Source: Lineus longissimus | Taxonomy: Eukaryota > Nemertea > Pilidiophora > Heteronemertea > Lineidae | Length of the DNA stretch: 64,000 bases | Direction: 5' to 3' | Assembly (NCBI RefSeq): GCF_910592395.1 | Contig: NC_088326.1 | Span: 8,871,001 to 8,935,000, forward strand | Shown here: positions 1 to 11,047 of the stretch, piece after piece | Numbering within the stretch: the stretch's first letter is position 1 | Layout: the number at the start of each line of letters is the position of its first letter | The notes under the pieces: generated by a model | What the model was told of the DNA's origin: nothing | Database searches by the model: none | What the model saw: only the letters and a program-made list of their open reading frames with translations | Translations under genes and position numbers: made by a program

Positions 1-1101
1 GATTGGCTCGATGAGAGGCGTGCCCTGGGAATGGCGATATCACATCACAACATCAAAGATGCATCGAGGGAACTGTATCAACAGTGGTGGGTTGGATTGG
101 CTATTGCAGAACAGACCCGTATATTGAACGATTACCCACGGAAATCTCACTTTACAGCATCAAATGGCTGGTTATCAGGGTTTAAGAAAAGGTACAGCAT
201 CTCCCTTAGAAGGAAGACCAAGGACAGCCGACAGGTGCCAGATAATGCTGACGCCCTAGTAGCTGCATTTAGGGAAAGCGTGCATGAACAGCATGAACAT
301 TATGAAGATTATCAAGTGGCAAATGTAGACGAGGTTTTCACCCTTTTTGACAACCATGGCAGTTATACCTACAACCGAACAGGGGCAACACAGATTGATA
401 TCAAATCTTCGTGGGGCAATCCTAGGCTGGGATGTACCGTCACTTTAGCAGTCACAATGGCAGGGGGAAAATTACCCCCGCACATCACCTTCAGACGTCC
501 AACTGCAGCCGCATGGCAAGAGCTTCAAGACAATCTGCCTGAAGATGTAGTCGTGGCACAATCACCAACGGGGTGGATGAGAGCAAATGTTATGTTAGAT
601 TACCTCGGAGAGGTGTTCATCCCCTTCATGCATCAGGACCAGGACGACCAGGAAGACGGGTATCTACCTTTCCTTCTCATATGGGATCGCTGCCGTGTGC
701 ATCTTACAGAAGAAGTTGCCCTTCTCATCATTGAGAATGGCGGTGTTATTGAGTTTATTCCACCAGGTTGTACCCCCATTGCGCAGCCCTAGGATGTTTC
801 TGTCATCCACAGCTTCAAAGTCCGTCTTCGTCTGCTATGGAGATTGTGGAAACAGGAACACACGACGCCGGATGGAAATTGTCCAAGGATTTCAATTTTA
901 GAAGTGACACGCCTTGTCCGAGACGCATGGCAGGAAGTACCCGAACAGGTGGTGCAAAATTCATTTCATGCTGCTGGTATTGGGCGTGGGGTTCCACTGG
1001 TTGGGGCAGAAGATCTCGAACAACCTGCTGGGGACGTCGATGAGGGACTAGAATTTTTTAACCTGCCAGAGGAAGACCTTGTCGAGGACCCTGATGAATA
1101 A
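1..1101 (+). pseudogene. pogo/Tigger-type transposase, 5' end outside the window, one premature stop
   Basis: The frame is open from base 1 to a TAG at 790-792, then continues open in the same frame to the stop at 1099-1101. The first part has a CENP-B/Pogo-like DNA-binding segment (WLSGFKKRYSISLRRKT), then a DDE-type nuclease core: first acidic site near NVDEVF, a second at LLIWDRCRVH, and the end-of-core region IPPGCTPIAQP followed by DVSV. In this family the QP is normally followed by Leu-Asp, so the TAG looks like a point mutation in that Leu codon. The C-terminal tail is acidic. A cut-and-paste transposase of this type moves elements that duplicate TA, and TA-flanked MITEs with cagtagaacctc ends occur elsewhere in the window (2676, 4399, 54500). 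Whether this enzyme mobilised them is inference. It is almost certainly inactive here. Confidence 0.8.
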
Positions 1102-2408
1102 CAGGACCTGCAGGCTTCTTGAAGCCGTCTCATGCCATTACCTTTTTTGGGCTACCCTGTAGAAGTGTTCATTTTGCCATTAAATGACCACATCAAATCT
1201 TGTTTCTTGCAGGCATCCGCAAAACTTGCTTTTTTCTTAGAGGTTAAAATGCATTCAAAATTCCTTCACCGACGTCACCCTGCCGAGCATAAAATTGAAA
1301 CAGTCTGTAACCATCTTTCCCATTATGGTATACTAAGGGTTAACATGGTGGGATTTGACCACAAGTCAACGACATCGATTAAGAATTCCCCTTTATGTCA
1401 ATTCCCGAAGCCTATTCATGTAGTCAAATCAAGCACGCCTACTCACATGTCGTGGGCGGGACAAGTTAGGCCTCACTGGTGGCCAGGATCGGTTCTTATT
1501 CGCAAGGAATTAAAGTATATGCCTGGAGTGATTTTCAGTAGACCATACATGTACTTTTCTAGTCAAACAGCAATATTATCACATCTTGATCATTAATCAC
1601 CAATCAGCTATCAGTACAAATTTACAGATGGCTACAGCCAGAAGTTCCAAGTTGAAGTCATCCATAGATCAGGCCCTCATCAATTCACAAATTGTGGGAA
1701 AAAAAATCGATCAAAATTTTGAATACGGTTATTCAAATCAAAATGGATTTAGGGCCAAGACAAAGGAAGTTCCAAGATTTCAAATTGTGCCAATGAGGAT
1801 GATATTAATCATGGTCAGCTGATTTTTTATGACCTCTAGACTTTGTCAGGCGTTTTCTCAAAACTACCAAAAGTGGAGTTAGACCACTATCGTCCTGAGG
1901 GGCTCACATGTAAATTTGCTCTGTTCGCAGCAACAGATGACCTGATACCAAGAATAACAGAGATATTTCTCTTCCCACATGCGCTGCCTCATTTTTCCTT
2001 GAAGCAGCTTGAATTCGAAATACTAAAGTCTTTGAAAAAGTCTGATTTTCCGTGCCGGCAGTGTAGACCATGGCCTGATAACATAGCTCAGGAAATTTGC
2101 AAGTTACTTGTTTTCTGTCGTGCTGGAGGGTTTATTGTCCTCTTGTGCTTGGGCTGTTTCTGCCTCGTCCCGGAATTTATCATGCTTCCACTTCCCACTG
2201 GAACCTACAGAGAAAGCATAAACAGCAGTTAATTATTAGGCCCAGGCGTAATGAAAAGAGAGTAAACTATTCAAACCATGTGCTTTGGCCAAGTTACATT
2301 GTATTGTGTGCCACTATCAAGTTAGGCATCAATTGGGTTTTGGGGCTGTGGGAGTCTGGACGCAAGACGTTGGCTTTTTGAGGCCATGCATCTGTGACCA
2401 GATTCTGC
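1102..2408. other. no gene recognised; 3' flank of the transposase copy
   Basis: Several ORFs of 78-154 codons cross this stretch (for example 1132-1596 and 1843-2232), but none has a recognisable motif, convincing splice sites or a compositional bias different from random sequence. It may be the rest of the transposon plus intergenic DNA downstream of the RS-protein gene. Confidence 0.5.
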
Positions 2409-2414
2409 TTTATT
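2409..2414 (-). promoter_or_regulatory. poly(A) signal of the RS-rich gene
   Basis: The plus strand reads tttatt, which is AATAAA on the minus strand. It lies about 79 bases downstream of the stop codon at 2493-2495, a usual distance for a short 3' UTR. Confidence 0.6.
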
Positions 2415-2492
2415 TGACTTAATTTCTCCCTCAATCCGTATTCCAGACCTATACCCATCTCCCCGGGGTAACACTATGAATTTTCAAACACA

Positions 2493-5400
2493 CTACTCAC
2501 TCTCTCCTGCCCTCTCTCTGTAGCTGTAGCCTCCTCCTCCTCGCTGACCACGGCCCCGGAAACCTCCTCGACCGCGTCCACGGCCCCTTCTTGCCCAGTA
2601 ATCAGACGACCCCTGGTCACCACGATTATCGTGCTGAAAAATGTATAATGGGGAAACTTGAAAAGAAGGATTGTACAGTAGAACCTCTCTATTAAGGACA
2701 CCCTCAGGACTGACATGTGTTGTCCTTAATAAAGAGGTGTCCTGATTAGAGAGGTCAAATTGAATGGAAACCACCAGTCTGGGACCAAAACTAGTGTCCT
2801 TAATAGAGAGGTTGTCCTTTATAGAGAGGTGTCCGCTAAGGGAGGTTCCACCGTACATGCTTCAAATGTTCAATAAAAACTTGTGTCACAGCGGTTCATC
2901 ATTTATGTTACAAGATGCCGCCGCGTTTTCGGGGATTTGTACATGCACAAACCTGCAACCAATCAAAATGGGCTGCTGGTCTCCATTTCAACTTTGGTAC
3001 TAGAATCCACAGACAAGTCACTCATGAACACATGGCTGCTAGATCAAAACGTTTTGAAAGGCGTACGTTTGGACAGAGCTCTCCTGGGTCACGCATCGAC
3101 CCAAGCAAATTCCAGACAACTAGAACTTGAACCAATTCCTTGATCAGCTGAACGTAGCCATTACAAACACTCTGTTTCAAGCTTCAAATTCACTGATTTC
3201 CATAAAGCAATCCATATAGAAACGATGACTAAATTGACACAATGTTTCACAACAGTTTTGAGAGTGGTTAGCAGTGGTGTTTGTTGTTGTTGTTTAATGG
3301 ACTATCTGTAAGGGTATCTTCCATTTATTGTCCCCAGAAGGGGACAGTAAATGAACTTTTTCACTCTGACCAATACGATGAGTTTCACTTTTATAGTTTT
3401 GTGCTCACCATATAACAATATTTGGTAGACAATTCATTCTGCTTAGGAAACATGCTATTGTTTATAGCAAAAGGGAAAATCTTGGGACCTTGCAAATAAA
3501 GTCAATTTAAAAATCCCATTTTTCTCTGGCCTGAAAGCTCGAGACCACAGAACAGCAATTTTTCCATGACTCTGTTGGCTGTTAATACCTGAAATTTTAC
3601 ATGAGATTTCAAGTTCTTCCAGATGAAACACATATACGCGCTTAACCTTGACTAATCCTTACCTGCCCAACTTTCCATTTTCTTACCTCAAAATAAGAAA
3701 TGCCTTTAGGGACCATCTCGGGCTTGTCCATCCATTCTTCATAGCGAAACTTGTCCGGACGCCGTGAGAAATCTGGCAGCGGGGCAGTATCTGACCTCGG
3801 CATACGACCTCCACGCCCTCCTAATCGATCTCTGATACCTGTCACAAAGATTTCTGAATGTAAGAAAGTTCAAATGTGTTACGTTCATTGAATCTACCCG
3901 TCAATATAACTGTATTTTATCCAATATAACTCACAAACTTATACACAAGGGAATCAGTGTAGGTAGTAATGATAAGGGCAACGGGCTGATTCAGTGTCCC
4001 TAAGCCAGACGCTTTACCCAGCAGTTGCTTAACACATAACCTAAGAGTACAAGTGGCCACTGGTTTCAAAGCAGTGTAGAACTCTATAACAGCTCTTTGA
4101 GGCTTTAGGAGAGACCAGGAGGTGTATGTTTAGTCGGCTGATCATGTTAAATTGCTGTCGGTAGCCAGCTATATCACCACCACCAACACCGTTATGTTTT
4201 TACTAGGTTTCTTTATGTCCTTCAATAAAATAGTCTTCTTATTTGAATTTTAGCAAAAAGGACAATTAAGACTAAGAGGGAGTTTGACGATGATGATGTC
4301 ACACAGCCTCGACAACAAATGGGAAATTCTTTTTAAAACTGTGCCAAGTAGCACAAATTTTTTAAAAGCAATTAGAAGGTTGCTGGGATCTGGATATACA
4401 GTAGAACCTCCCTATTAAAGACACCCTCAGGACTGACAAATGCTGCCCTTAGCAGGGAGGTGTCCTGATTAGAGAGGTCAATTTGAATGGAAACAACAAA
4501 TTTGGGACCAAAACTAGTGTGCTTAATACAGAGCGTATCCTTAATAGAGAGGTGTTCGCTATTAGGGAGGTTCCACTGTACTAAACAACATGAATACTTG
4601 TAAGGTCAATAACAAGCCAAGGAGATGGTTTAGCAAGAATGAATGAGAAATCTTACTTTGACCTCCGGGAGCAGGACGTCGAAATTCCCTAGAATCTGTT
4701 ATGACTTGTCTCGAATCTCTATTGCTGTCATCCCGACGTCTGTTTAAGCTGTTGCGTAGATCCGTTGGATTTTCGGCCCGGTTACGATCAAAACTGATGC
4801 GTCTGTCTATCGGTCGCCTCTCTCCTAAGCGATCCCTGCTTGTCACTCGACGCTCTGACCCACGGTCTGGACTTCTCCCACGTTCATCCCTAAATAATAT
4901 AAATAGAGACTATGAAGACTAACACTAGGTACATGTAACTGAAACTTTCAATATTTTGAGGCATTCGTACAATGTACCTCACAATGACAATTGTGACAAG
5001 TTACAGCAAAAGGAGTCGCATGTCGCACATAAGATGAGTCAAAATGACACCAGGAGATAATAGAAGAAATTGATGGCCTTAGATTTCACAAAAGGCAGAC
5101 AATAGTGAAATGAACAAACAGGCCGTCTCAACCTGCCAAGCTCAGAGCGACATGCGACTCATTTTGCCATGGCTGGTCACAATTGGTAAACTTTTGGTCA
5201 TGTGGAAGTTTGGAGACTGAGTGAAATTCATCAAGGTCAGTGCGCATGGGGGCCGAGGTTCTCCATGTACCTTCATTTCAATGGTCAACACAAATGCCTT
5301 TGTGCCACAGGATATGTCATGTGTTTGACGTGCAAGATTCGCTGAATGAGACCGAGTTACCACAGCATCCCCCACAGGTGATGCAGCACCAAAGATGTCT

Positions 5401-8400
5401 ACAGACCTTTACAAAGCATCTTTGTTCCGTCAACTGAGCATGTTAGGCAACACATCACTTTGTAATTCTGACAACGCTTTATCCTCACCGCACGACCGTA
5501 TAAATCTAACAGTTTTGCACATCGAAATGCTAATGCAAGAAAAACATATCAATGAAGAAAAAGAACGATTGAATATTTCATCAAAAAGTCTTACCTCCTG
5601 ACCTCTGGTGAACGTGGTCTCCCCATCCTCAGTTCAATGCGCATACCTTGATCTCCAGCACCAGGATATCTACGGCTATGATCTGCAGACACAAGAAGAG
5701 ACTATGTATTTATTGATGTATATATTCATGTATTCCAAAGCAATGAGAAAAAGATGGACTAAATTATAGAAGTCACCAATACAAGTACCAGCAGCCAACA
5801 ATTAGATGTAGTAAAAAAATCTACATTTTCTCGGTCGAGCGAGACATGGACAAATACATACATGTATTGTATTCATGATTTTTCAATAGGATTTATACTG
5901 AAGAACTGGAAGAACTATGATATGAACAGTGAAACCTCCCTTAGTGGACACCTCTCTATCAAGGACAACATCTTGATTAAGGACACAAGTTTTGGTCGTT
6001 TCCATTCAATTTGACCTCTCTAATCAGGACACCTCTTTAAAGGACAGCACTTGTCAGTCTCAAGGGTGTCCTCAATAGAGAGGTTCTACTGTATTGGTTA
6101 TGGTTTTAGGAGACAACGAACACCAACAGTGAGGCATCAATTTCTATTCTATCAATCTAAACGTCAAAAAGATCGCAAATCCAAATGTGATTTTGACTGC
6201 TTATATTTTACAGAAATCTGCTTTACCATTACCACTGCCGCCAGAACGAGGCACAATGCATTACACACAGCAAACATTGGTACATTGTAAACAAGGTGTT
6301 TCAGAACACGCTCCCTTTTTACTTTACATGTATATAATATATGTTGATATCTTTGTGATGATGTTGTGGTGTTTTAGGATTTGGAAAAAACAATAAAACC
6401 ACAGGGCATTATTGTATTGCAATTATTTCAGAACATTTGTGGTAATTTCACTCAGTTATGACACTAAAAATGTCCAAACTAAAAACACCATAACATTCTC
6501 AGTTGGTACATCTCACTAACCTGTTGCCGACCTAAATCTATCGTCATCACGATAATGCGATGTTTCCTTTTTCTTGACAACTTTAATCACTCGTGTCTCC
6601 ACCTCCTCCTCCTCGGGGTAGTGAGCATTACGTAATTCCTCACGATCAAATATCGGCTTCAAGCCTTCGTCTTTTCTACGAATGATGACCACCTCATCGG
6701 GATTGTAAGCCCGATTGATATATGAGACCGGTTCACCTTGAACCTTCCGGTGAATTTCTACCGTGATATTTTCTTCAACCTTAATCGGCCTGTCAGAATG
6801 TTCATCCTTAAAACGGTAGCTAAGCAAAACTTTTTGTCTCTGTTGGGCACCTGTACTACTAGATACGACATCGTGATGCCTGGATTCTTCATGAGACTCG
6901 AGAGAGCGTCTTGACGGTCTCTCTCGCAATCGCTCCGGATCCATTCGAGAACGAACGGGGGATCTGCGCTCTCTGTATCCCTCATCTTGTTGGCGATAAT
7001 AACTACGTGGTGGAGGGGATGCTGAGCGACCCCTGAATGAGGTTCTAGCATCTTTCCGTGGTGGTGACCTAGCTTGTGGGGGCGACGATGGTACATTCTT
7101 TGGCTGATGTAATCCTCTCATGACGTCTTCCATGTAGTTTGGTGGCGGGCTCTCTCTTCTAGGCACCCATTCACGTTCTGTCTGGCGCTCACGGTCCCTC
7201 AACTGTTGAAAAGAATCACATTCCCTCGGTGATGGCGATAAACGGTTTGGGGGTTCATCATGCCGTGGAGATCTGCAGTGGAAAATAAGAAAATCCCTTT
7301 TAATTTTAAAACAGACCCCATCGATTTTAAAAAAGACTTGATTACTGTCTTTCATAATGTAGTTAATAAGCCTGCCTGCCTGTGCAAGTCACCATGGCGG
7401 ACTAAATTATTTTGTAACTTAGTTTTTTTTAAAAAGAGATGATGAAATAACCATGTACATTGTAACGCTCATGGCTTACAATTCATCACTCAATGATAAA
7501 ACCATGCCAAGGCTCTTTAATTCTGAAGCCAGTTTTCCAGCAGGCTGTAAGACACCACTTCAAAGATTCAGCTTGATTTTCCTACAGTAGATTTACTGTC
7601 CCAAGTGGGAAAAAATTCAATTTTTTGCTCTTGGCCTTTGTGTCGACCGATAGGATTTGATCTCAAATCCATTGTATGATGGAAGTTGGAACATGCATGT
7701 GGCATGCATCATGAGACACGACTGAGTATTGGCTGCACCTGGTGTTTGAAACAGGATATATATATATATCGTTGGACCAACTGTAAGTATGTGAATGAAC
7801 GTTAGGTGGTGCCCTGAGTCAGTCTCCAGAAAACTGGAAGTAAGTGAACCACTTGGTCCTAGGCAGTCCTCATACAAGTAATACAAGGTTGACTTTTATG
7901 TACTTGTAAGTTGTAGGGTGCACTGAAATATTTGTATTTCTAAACCTCATTTTCTGAAGGACACTTTTGCAAAGACTCTTCAGAGTGCCGAAGATATTCT
8001 TTCATATCTTTACCTCGAGCGTGGTTGGCTGTACGGGGGTGGGCTAGCCCGATGGGGTTCGTCCCTTGGCCTTGCCCTCTCTGGAGGATAATCCCTCCGC
8101 TCTTGAGGAGGCCCACGGTTGGAGGGGTGAGGAGGTGAGCGAATCGGTTGTCTTGGAGGTGACTTCGGTGGTGGTGTCCTGCGGCGAGGTGATCCATATC
8201 GTTGTGAAGATCTTGGAGGAGACCTGGGCCTTGGTGACCTTGACCTGGATCGATGTCCGGATCTACGGTATCCTCGCGATTGGGATCTGGATCTGGACCT
8301 TAAAGGAAAATAAATAGCTGACGATCAAAGATCAACTGCCGATCTGGGGCATCTGAGACATTGTCACGACTTGAATTATATGACAATTCACAAAAAGTGA

Positions 8401-9259
8401 CAACACCATGCATGATGACATGGTTATCCTCCACCCATTGATGGATGAAGTCAGTTGGTTGGACTACTACATGTATAACAAATCGATCACTCTGAATCTT
8501 GTTTTGAGACTTAGATCCTTGTTTCTTTCAGGAACTGGCTATTCGAACCGCCATGGTGCATGGGGCCATTGTTTCCGGTCTTATTCGCACCGTCAGAAAC
8601 ACCGTTACGGTGAAAGGTACCGTACCGTGATGGTGCGAATAATACGGAGTGAATAAATAGATCGCACCGTGGTGACATGGGTGATGGTGGGTAAGGAAAG
8701 TAGGCCTAATTCATGATTGAGGTGGTGTTTGTTTGTAACGAGTGTTGGAAGTGCCTTTACTCCTGGCTCCGGGTGTGGGTAGGGTCCTTGACTTCCAGCC
8801 AGGCCAGCCGGCCCTGTCACGGTACGAATAGCCACGGCCTTTCTTTTAAACATCAAAATGTTTCATTTAAAACTGGATTTTCCCAAACTGAGTTTCAGCT
8901 GAATCACGTCAACCATGCAAAATACTTTCTTACATTTTTATTCTAAATCTTACATGTCTTAGGCCTATTCATCAATGTATCATCAGAACCCTTTTTTGAT
9001 CAAGGATGAATCCGATTTGGCCTAACATGCCAACTGATTCACTGCTGACGAGTGAAGTCGGTGAAGAAATCTCTGCCAGTTTTTTTTCTTGGGGGAAATG
9101 GCAGTGAATTCTCAACTCACCCCCCCCCCCCCCCTCCACCCCTACTCTGATCAATCCTAACCTTTGTCGTCCACGACTTCGACTTCGTCTTCGAGATCGA
9201 CTTCGGCTTCTGCGGCTGCGTCGCCTTGGGGAGGCCGATCTGCCACGGTATCGTGTCAT
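2493..9259 (-). CDS. arginine/serine-rich nuclear protein, probable BCLAF1/THRAP3 family (7 exons, 582 aa)
   Basis: Coding exons, in order of transcription: 9162-9259, 8014-8298, 6521-7272, 5595-5682, 4657-4889, 3687-3838, 2493-2633. All junctions are GT-AG and all phases agree, giving 1749 nt (583 codons with stop). The start at 9259 has an in-frame TAG two codons upstream. The protein opens with an RS domain (RYRGRSASPRRRSRRSRSR) and continues with SP/RSP-rich sequence. About residues 130-380 hold a charged region with ITVEIHRKVQGEPVSYINRA, then RS/RD-rich sequence. The C-terminus has the block EEWMDKPEMVPKGISYFEHD, formed across the last junction, and a GRGRGRGGFRGRGQRGGGG tail typical of RNA binding. 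From memory of the family I place it with BCLAF1/THRAP3/BCLAF3, which act in mRNA processing and transcription in the nucleus. Another SR-like protein is possible. Gene structure is much surer than the name. Confidence 0.85.
2676..2853 (+). mobile_element. MITE family 1, copy 1 (cagtagaacctc ends)
   Basis: A ~178 bp element with inverted ends cagtagaacctctctatt and its complement (aggttccaccg), flanked on both sides by TA, as for pogo/Tc1-type insertions. The interior repeats the words 'gtccttaatagagaggt' in both orientations. It lies in the last intron of the RS-rich gene, 43 bases from the acceptor of the last exon. Confidence 0.8.
4399..4578 (+). mobile_element. MITE family 1, copy 2
   Basis: Same family as at 2676, ~180 bp, TA on both sides. 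It lies in the intron between the RS-gene exons 4657-4889 and 3687-3838. Confidence 0.8.
4993..5181 (+). mobile_element. MITE family 2, diverged copy (gtgac...gtcac ends)
   Basis: About 189 bp with imperfect inverted ends around 'acagcaaaa.gagtcgcatgtcgc' and 'gcgacatgcgactcattttg'. The core 'gacaccaggagataat' is shared with copies at 35967, 48736, 54705 and 56236. It is the most diverged of the copies with an intact core. It is intronic in the RS-rich gene. Confidence 0.75.
5937..6091 (-). mobile_element. MITE family 1, copy 3
   Basis: About 155 bp, in the opposite orientation to copies 1 and 2, with ends cagtgaaacctccctta and gaggttctactg. TA follows the right end only. It lies in an intron of the RS-rich gene. 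Confidence 0.75.
8537..8833. mobile_element. small inverted-repeat element (ggctattcg ends)
   Basis: The ends ggctattcgaaccg and cggtacgaatagcc are 14-bp inverted repeats with one mismatch, and the interior has further short palindromes of accgt.acggt. No coding capacity. It sits in intron 1 of the RS-rich gene. The terminal word ggctattc is shared with the element at 26311-26552. Confidence 0.5.
9121..9134. repeat. poly-C tract
   Basis: A run of 14 C, 28 bases from the donor of RS-gene exon 1, inside intron 1. Its length may be misjudged by sequencing. Confidence 0.8.
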
Positions 9260-11047
9260 TTTCTAGACGTTTAAATGCCAGCACTACCGAAATAAACCCT
9301 TTTGATGGTGCTTTTGATAGTAAACTGTCCAATAATCTATAAAGTTCTGAAATGCACGAGAATATGAGAAATTTCAACCAAGCCGACCGGCCATTTTTGT
9401 TGCTGCGATTATGCTGTTGCCGCGTCGTTACTGATAAAGTATTCCCAAGTTACTCTGTCGAAGCCGCTCCTATGTATGAGTCAATAAAAGTAGTTTGTTG
9501 ACACTAAATTTTGTGTTGAAATGGAATAAATAGGCAGCTCAGCTGGAAGAACATTATATTCGTAGCAAAAATGGTATTGTAATGACGGAAAAGCCGGTAA
9601 ATCCAAAAGAATACAAGCCAGAATTGACATTTTTATAAACCTCTGCTGTGATTGGCCAAGTACCCCACATCCATCCATGCATCCATGTGGCTGTGTGCAG
9701 CACATGGCACGTGCTCGTTAATGATATTCCAAATCTAATATTTCTTGCTGCTCAATTCACGAATTAGAGTGTAAATGAACGGAGGTTGGTGAATGTGTCT
9801 GGAAATATTGATGAAGTAGCCTACCGTTGTCCAGAGGGCATTTTGATTTTATATTTCACATCATTGGTGATGGACTGACCTGCAGGCCTAGGCCTACATG
9901 ATGCCATGACGGGTGTGGTCCATCTCAGTCTAGTTTGTTCAAGATGTTCAGAAATGTTGCATAGGCATGATGCCCTTATTTTCAGAATTACTCTGGGGTT
10001 TTCATCAAACCTAGGCCTACCTCATTACTGGGGGGCCATTTTGCGGGGGGGGGGGGCAATTTGACAGGGGGGGATTGTCCTGATACCGTGCTGTTCATGC
10101 GGGCCCCCTTTCCTTAATGCTGGATCCGCCCCTGTAGTACAGGATCGTATCAAAACAAAGCACAAGTGGATTTTTGGCTCACTGGTAGGGGTCTATACAA
10201 CAATACCACATTGACTGTCCGTCGTCGTCGTCGTACATTGGGATATCCTCGTCGTCATCTGTATCCTGTTTCAAAAACAGTGGCATATTTCTTAACCGAT
10301 AGGACTGTGAACTTGAAACTTTGTGCACAGGAACCCCCTGGTCAGGTGACCTCTGACACTGAATTTCGGTCTGATCTGATTCTCAACTTGGCCACCAGGG
10401 GGCCAGAGGTGGAAACCTAAAAAGTGTACTCTCTTATAAGTGACTCATTTTCGATAAAACTTACATGGTACATGTAGGTTCTCCCAGCAAGGATACAGGT
10501 TTTTAATTTGACCTAATTTCAGGGTCACAGAGGTCAAATGGCATAAATTGACCGTTTGTTTGACGTTGGCGAAGGACGCAACGGTGACGTTAAAAACTAA
10601 ATGGAGCAGAAGATTGGTTAAGAAATTCTGTGGCCTCTGCAGGCAAAGGTCCACTGAATGGGGGGACTAAAGACCCACTGCAGGGCCCGCTGTTTTGTTA
10701 GATATAACCACCCTTTTCCAGCTTCTTCTAGGACAAATGTAACAACATATCTTAACAACAAAGGACCAGGCGGCCAACCTGTATGTCACAATCAGACAAG
10801 AACAGTGGGAAGAATGCCATAATTTCTGATAAATGCATATTACTGACAACCAGACCACATGTGATTTATTAAATGAAATATACTAATTAAATGACCATAC
10901 AGATGTTAACTACATGTACAGGTGTCGCCAGTGTTCATGCAGACGCAATTCACTGCATCTGTCATCATTGAAGGCTAAAGGTATCTTGTGTTGTCGCAAT
11001 ATTTATCATTATTATTCTATTTCAAGAACTTGCTTTCTTCCTGAGCT
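9260..11047. promoter_or_regulatory. intergenic region between two divergent genes
   Basis: About 1.8 kb separates the start codon of the minus-strand RS gene from that of the plus-strand unknown gene, so it should hold both promoters and 5' UTRs. I see no clear TATA box. It contains G-runs near 10035-10070 and, at about 10170-10420, a repeat with a (cgt)n tract and the phrase 'aacttgaaactttgtgcac', which looks like a dispersed repeat in reverse orientation. Confidence 0.4.

Noticed and set aside
1843-2232. 129-codon ORF near the transposase fragment
   Set aside because: No motif, no splice context; it is likely chance.
6758-8197. Other-frame ORFs across the RS-rich exons (6758-7096, 7940-8197)
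   Set aside because: They are shadows of the exons in the spliced reading frame, which has consistent phases.
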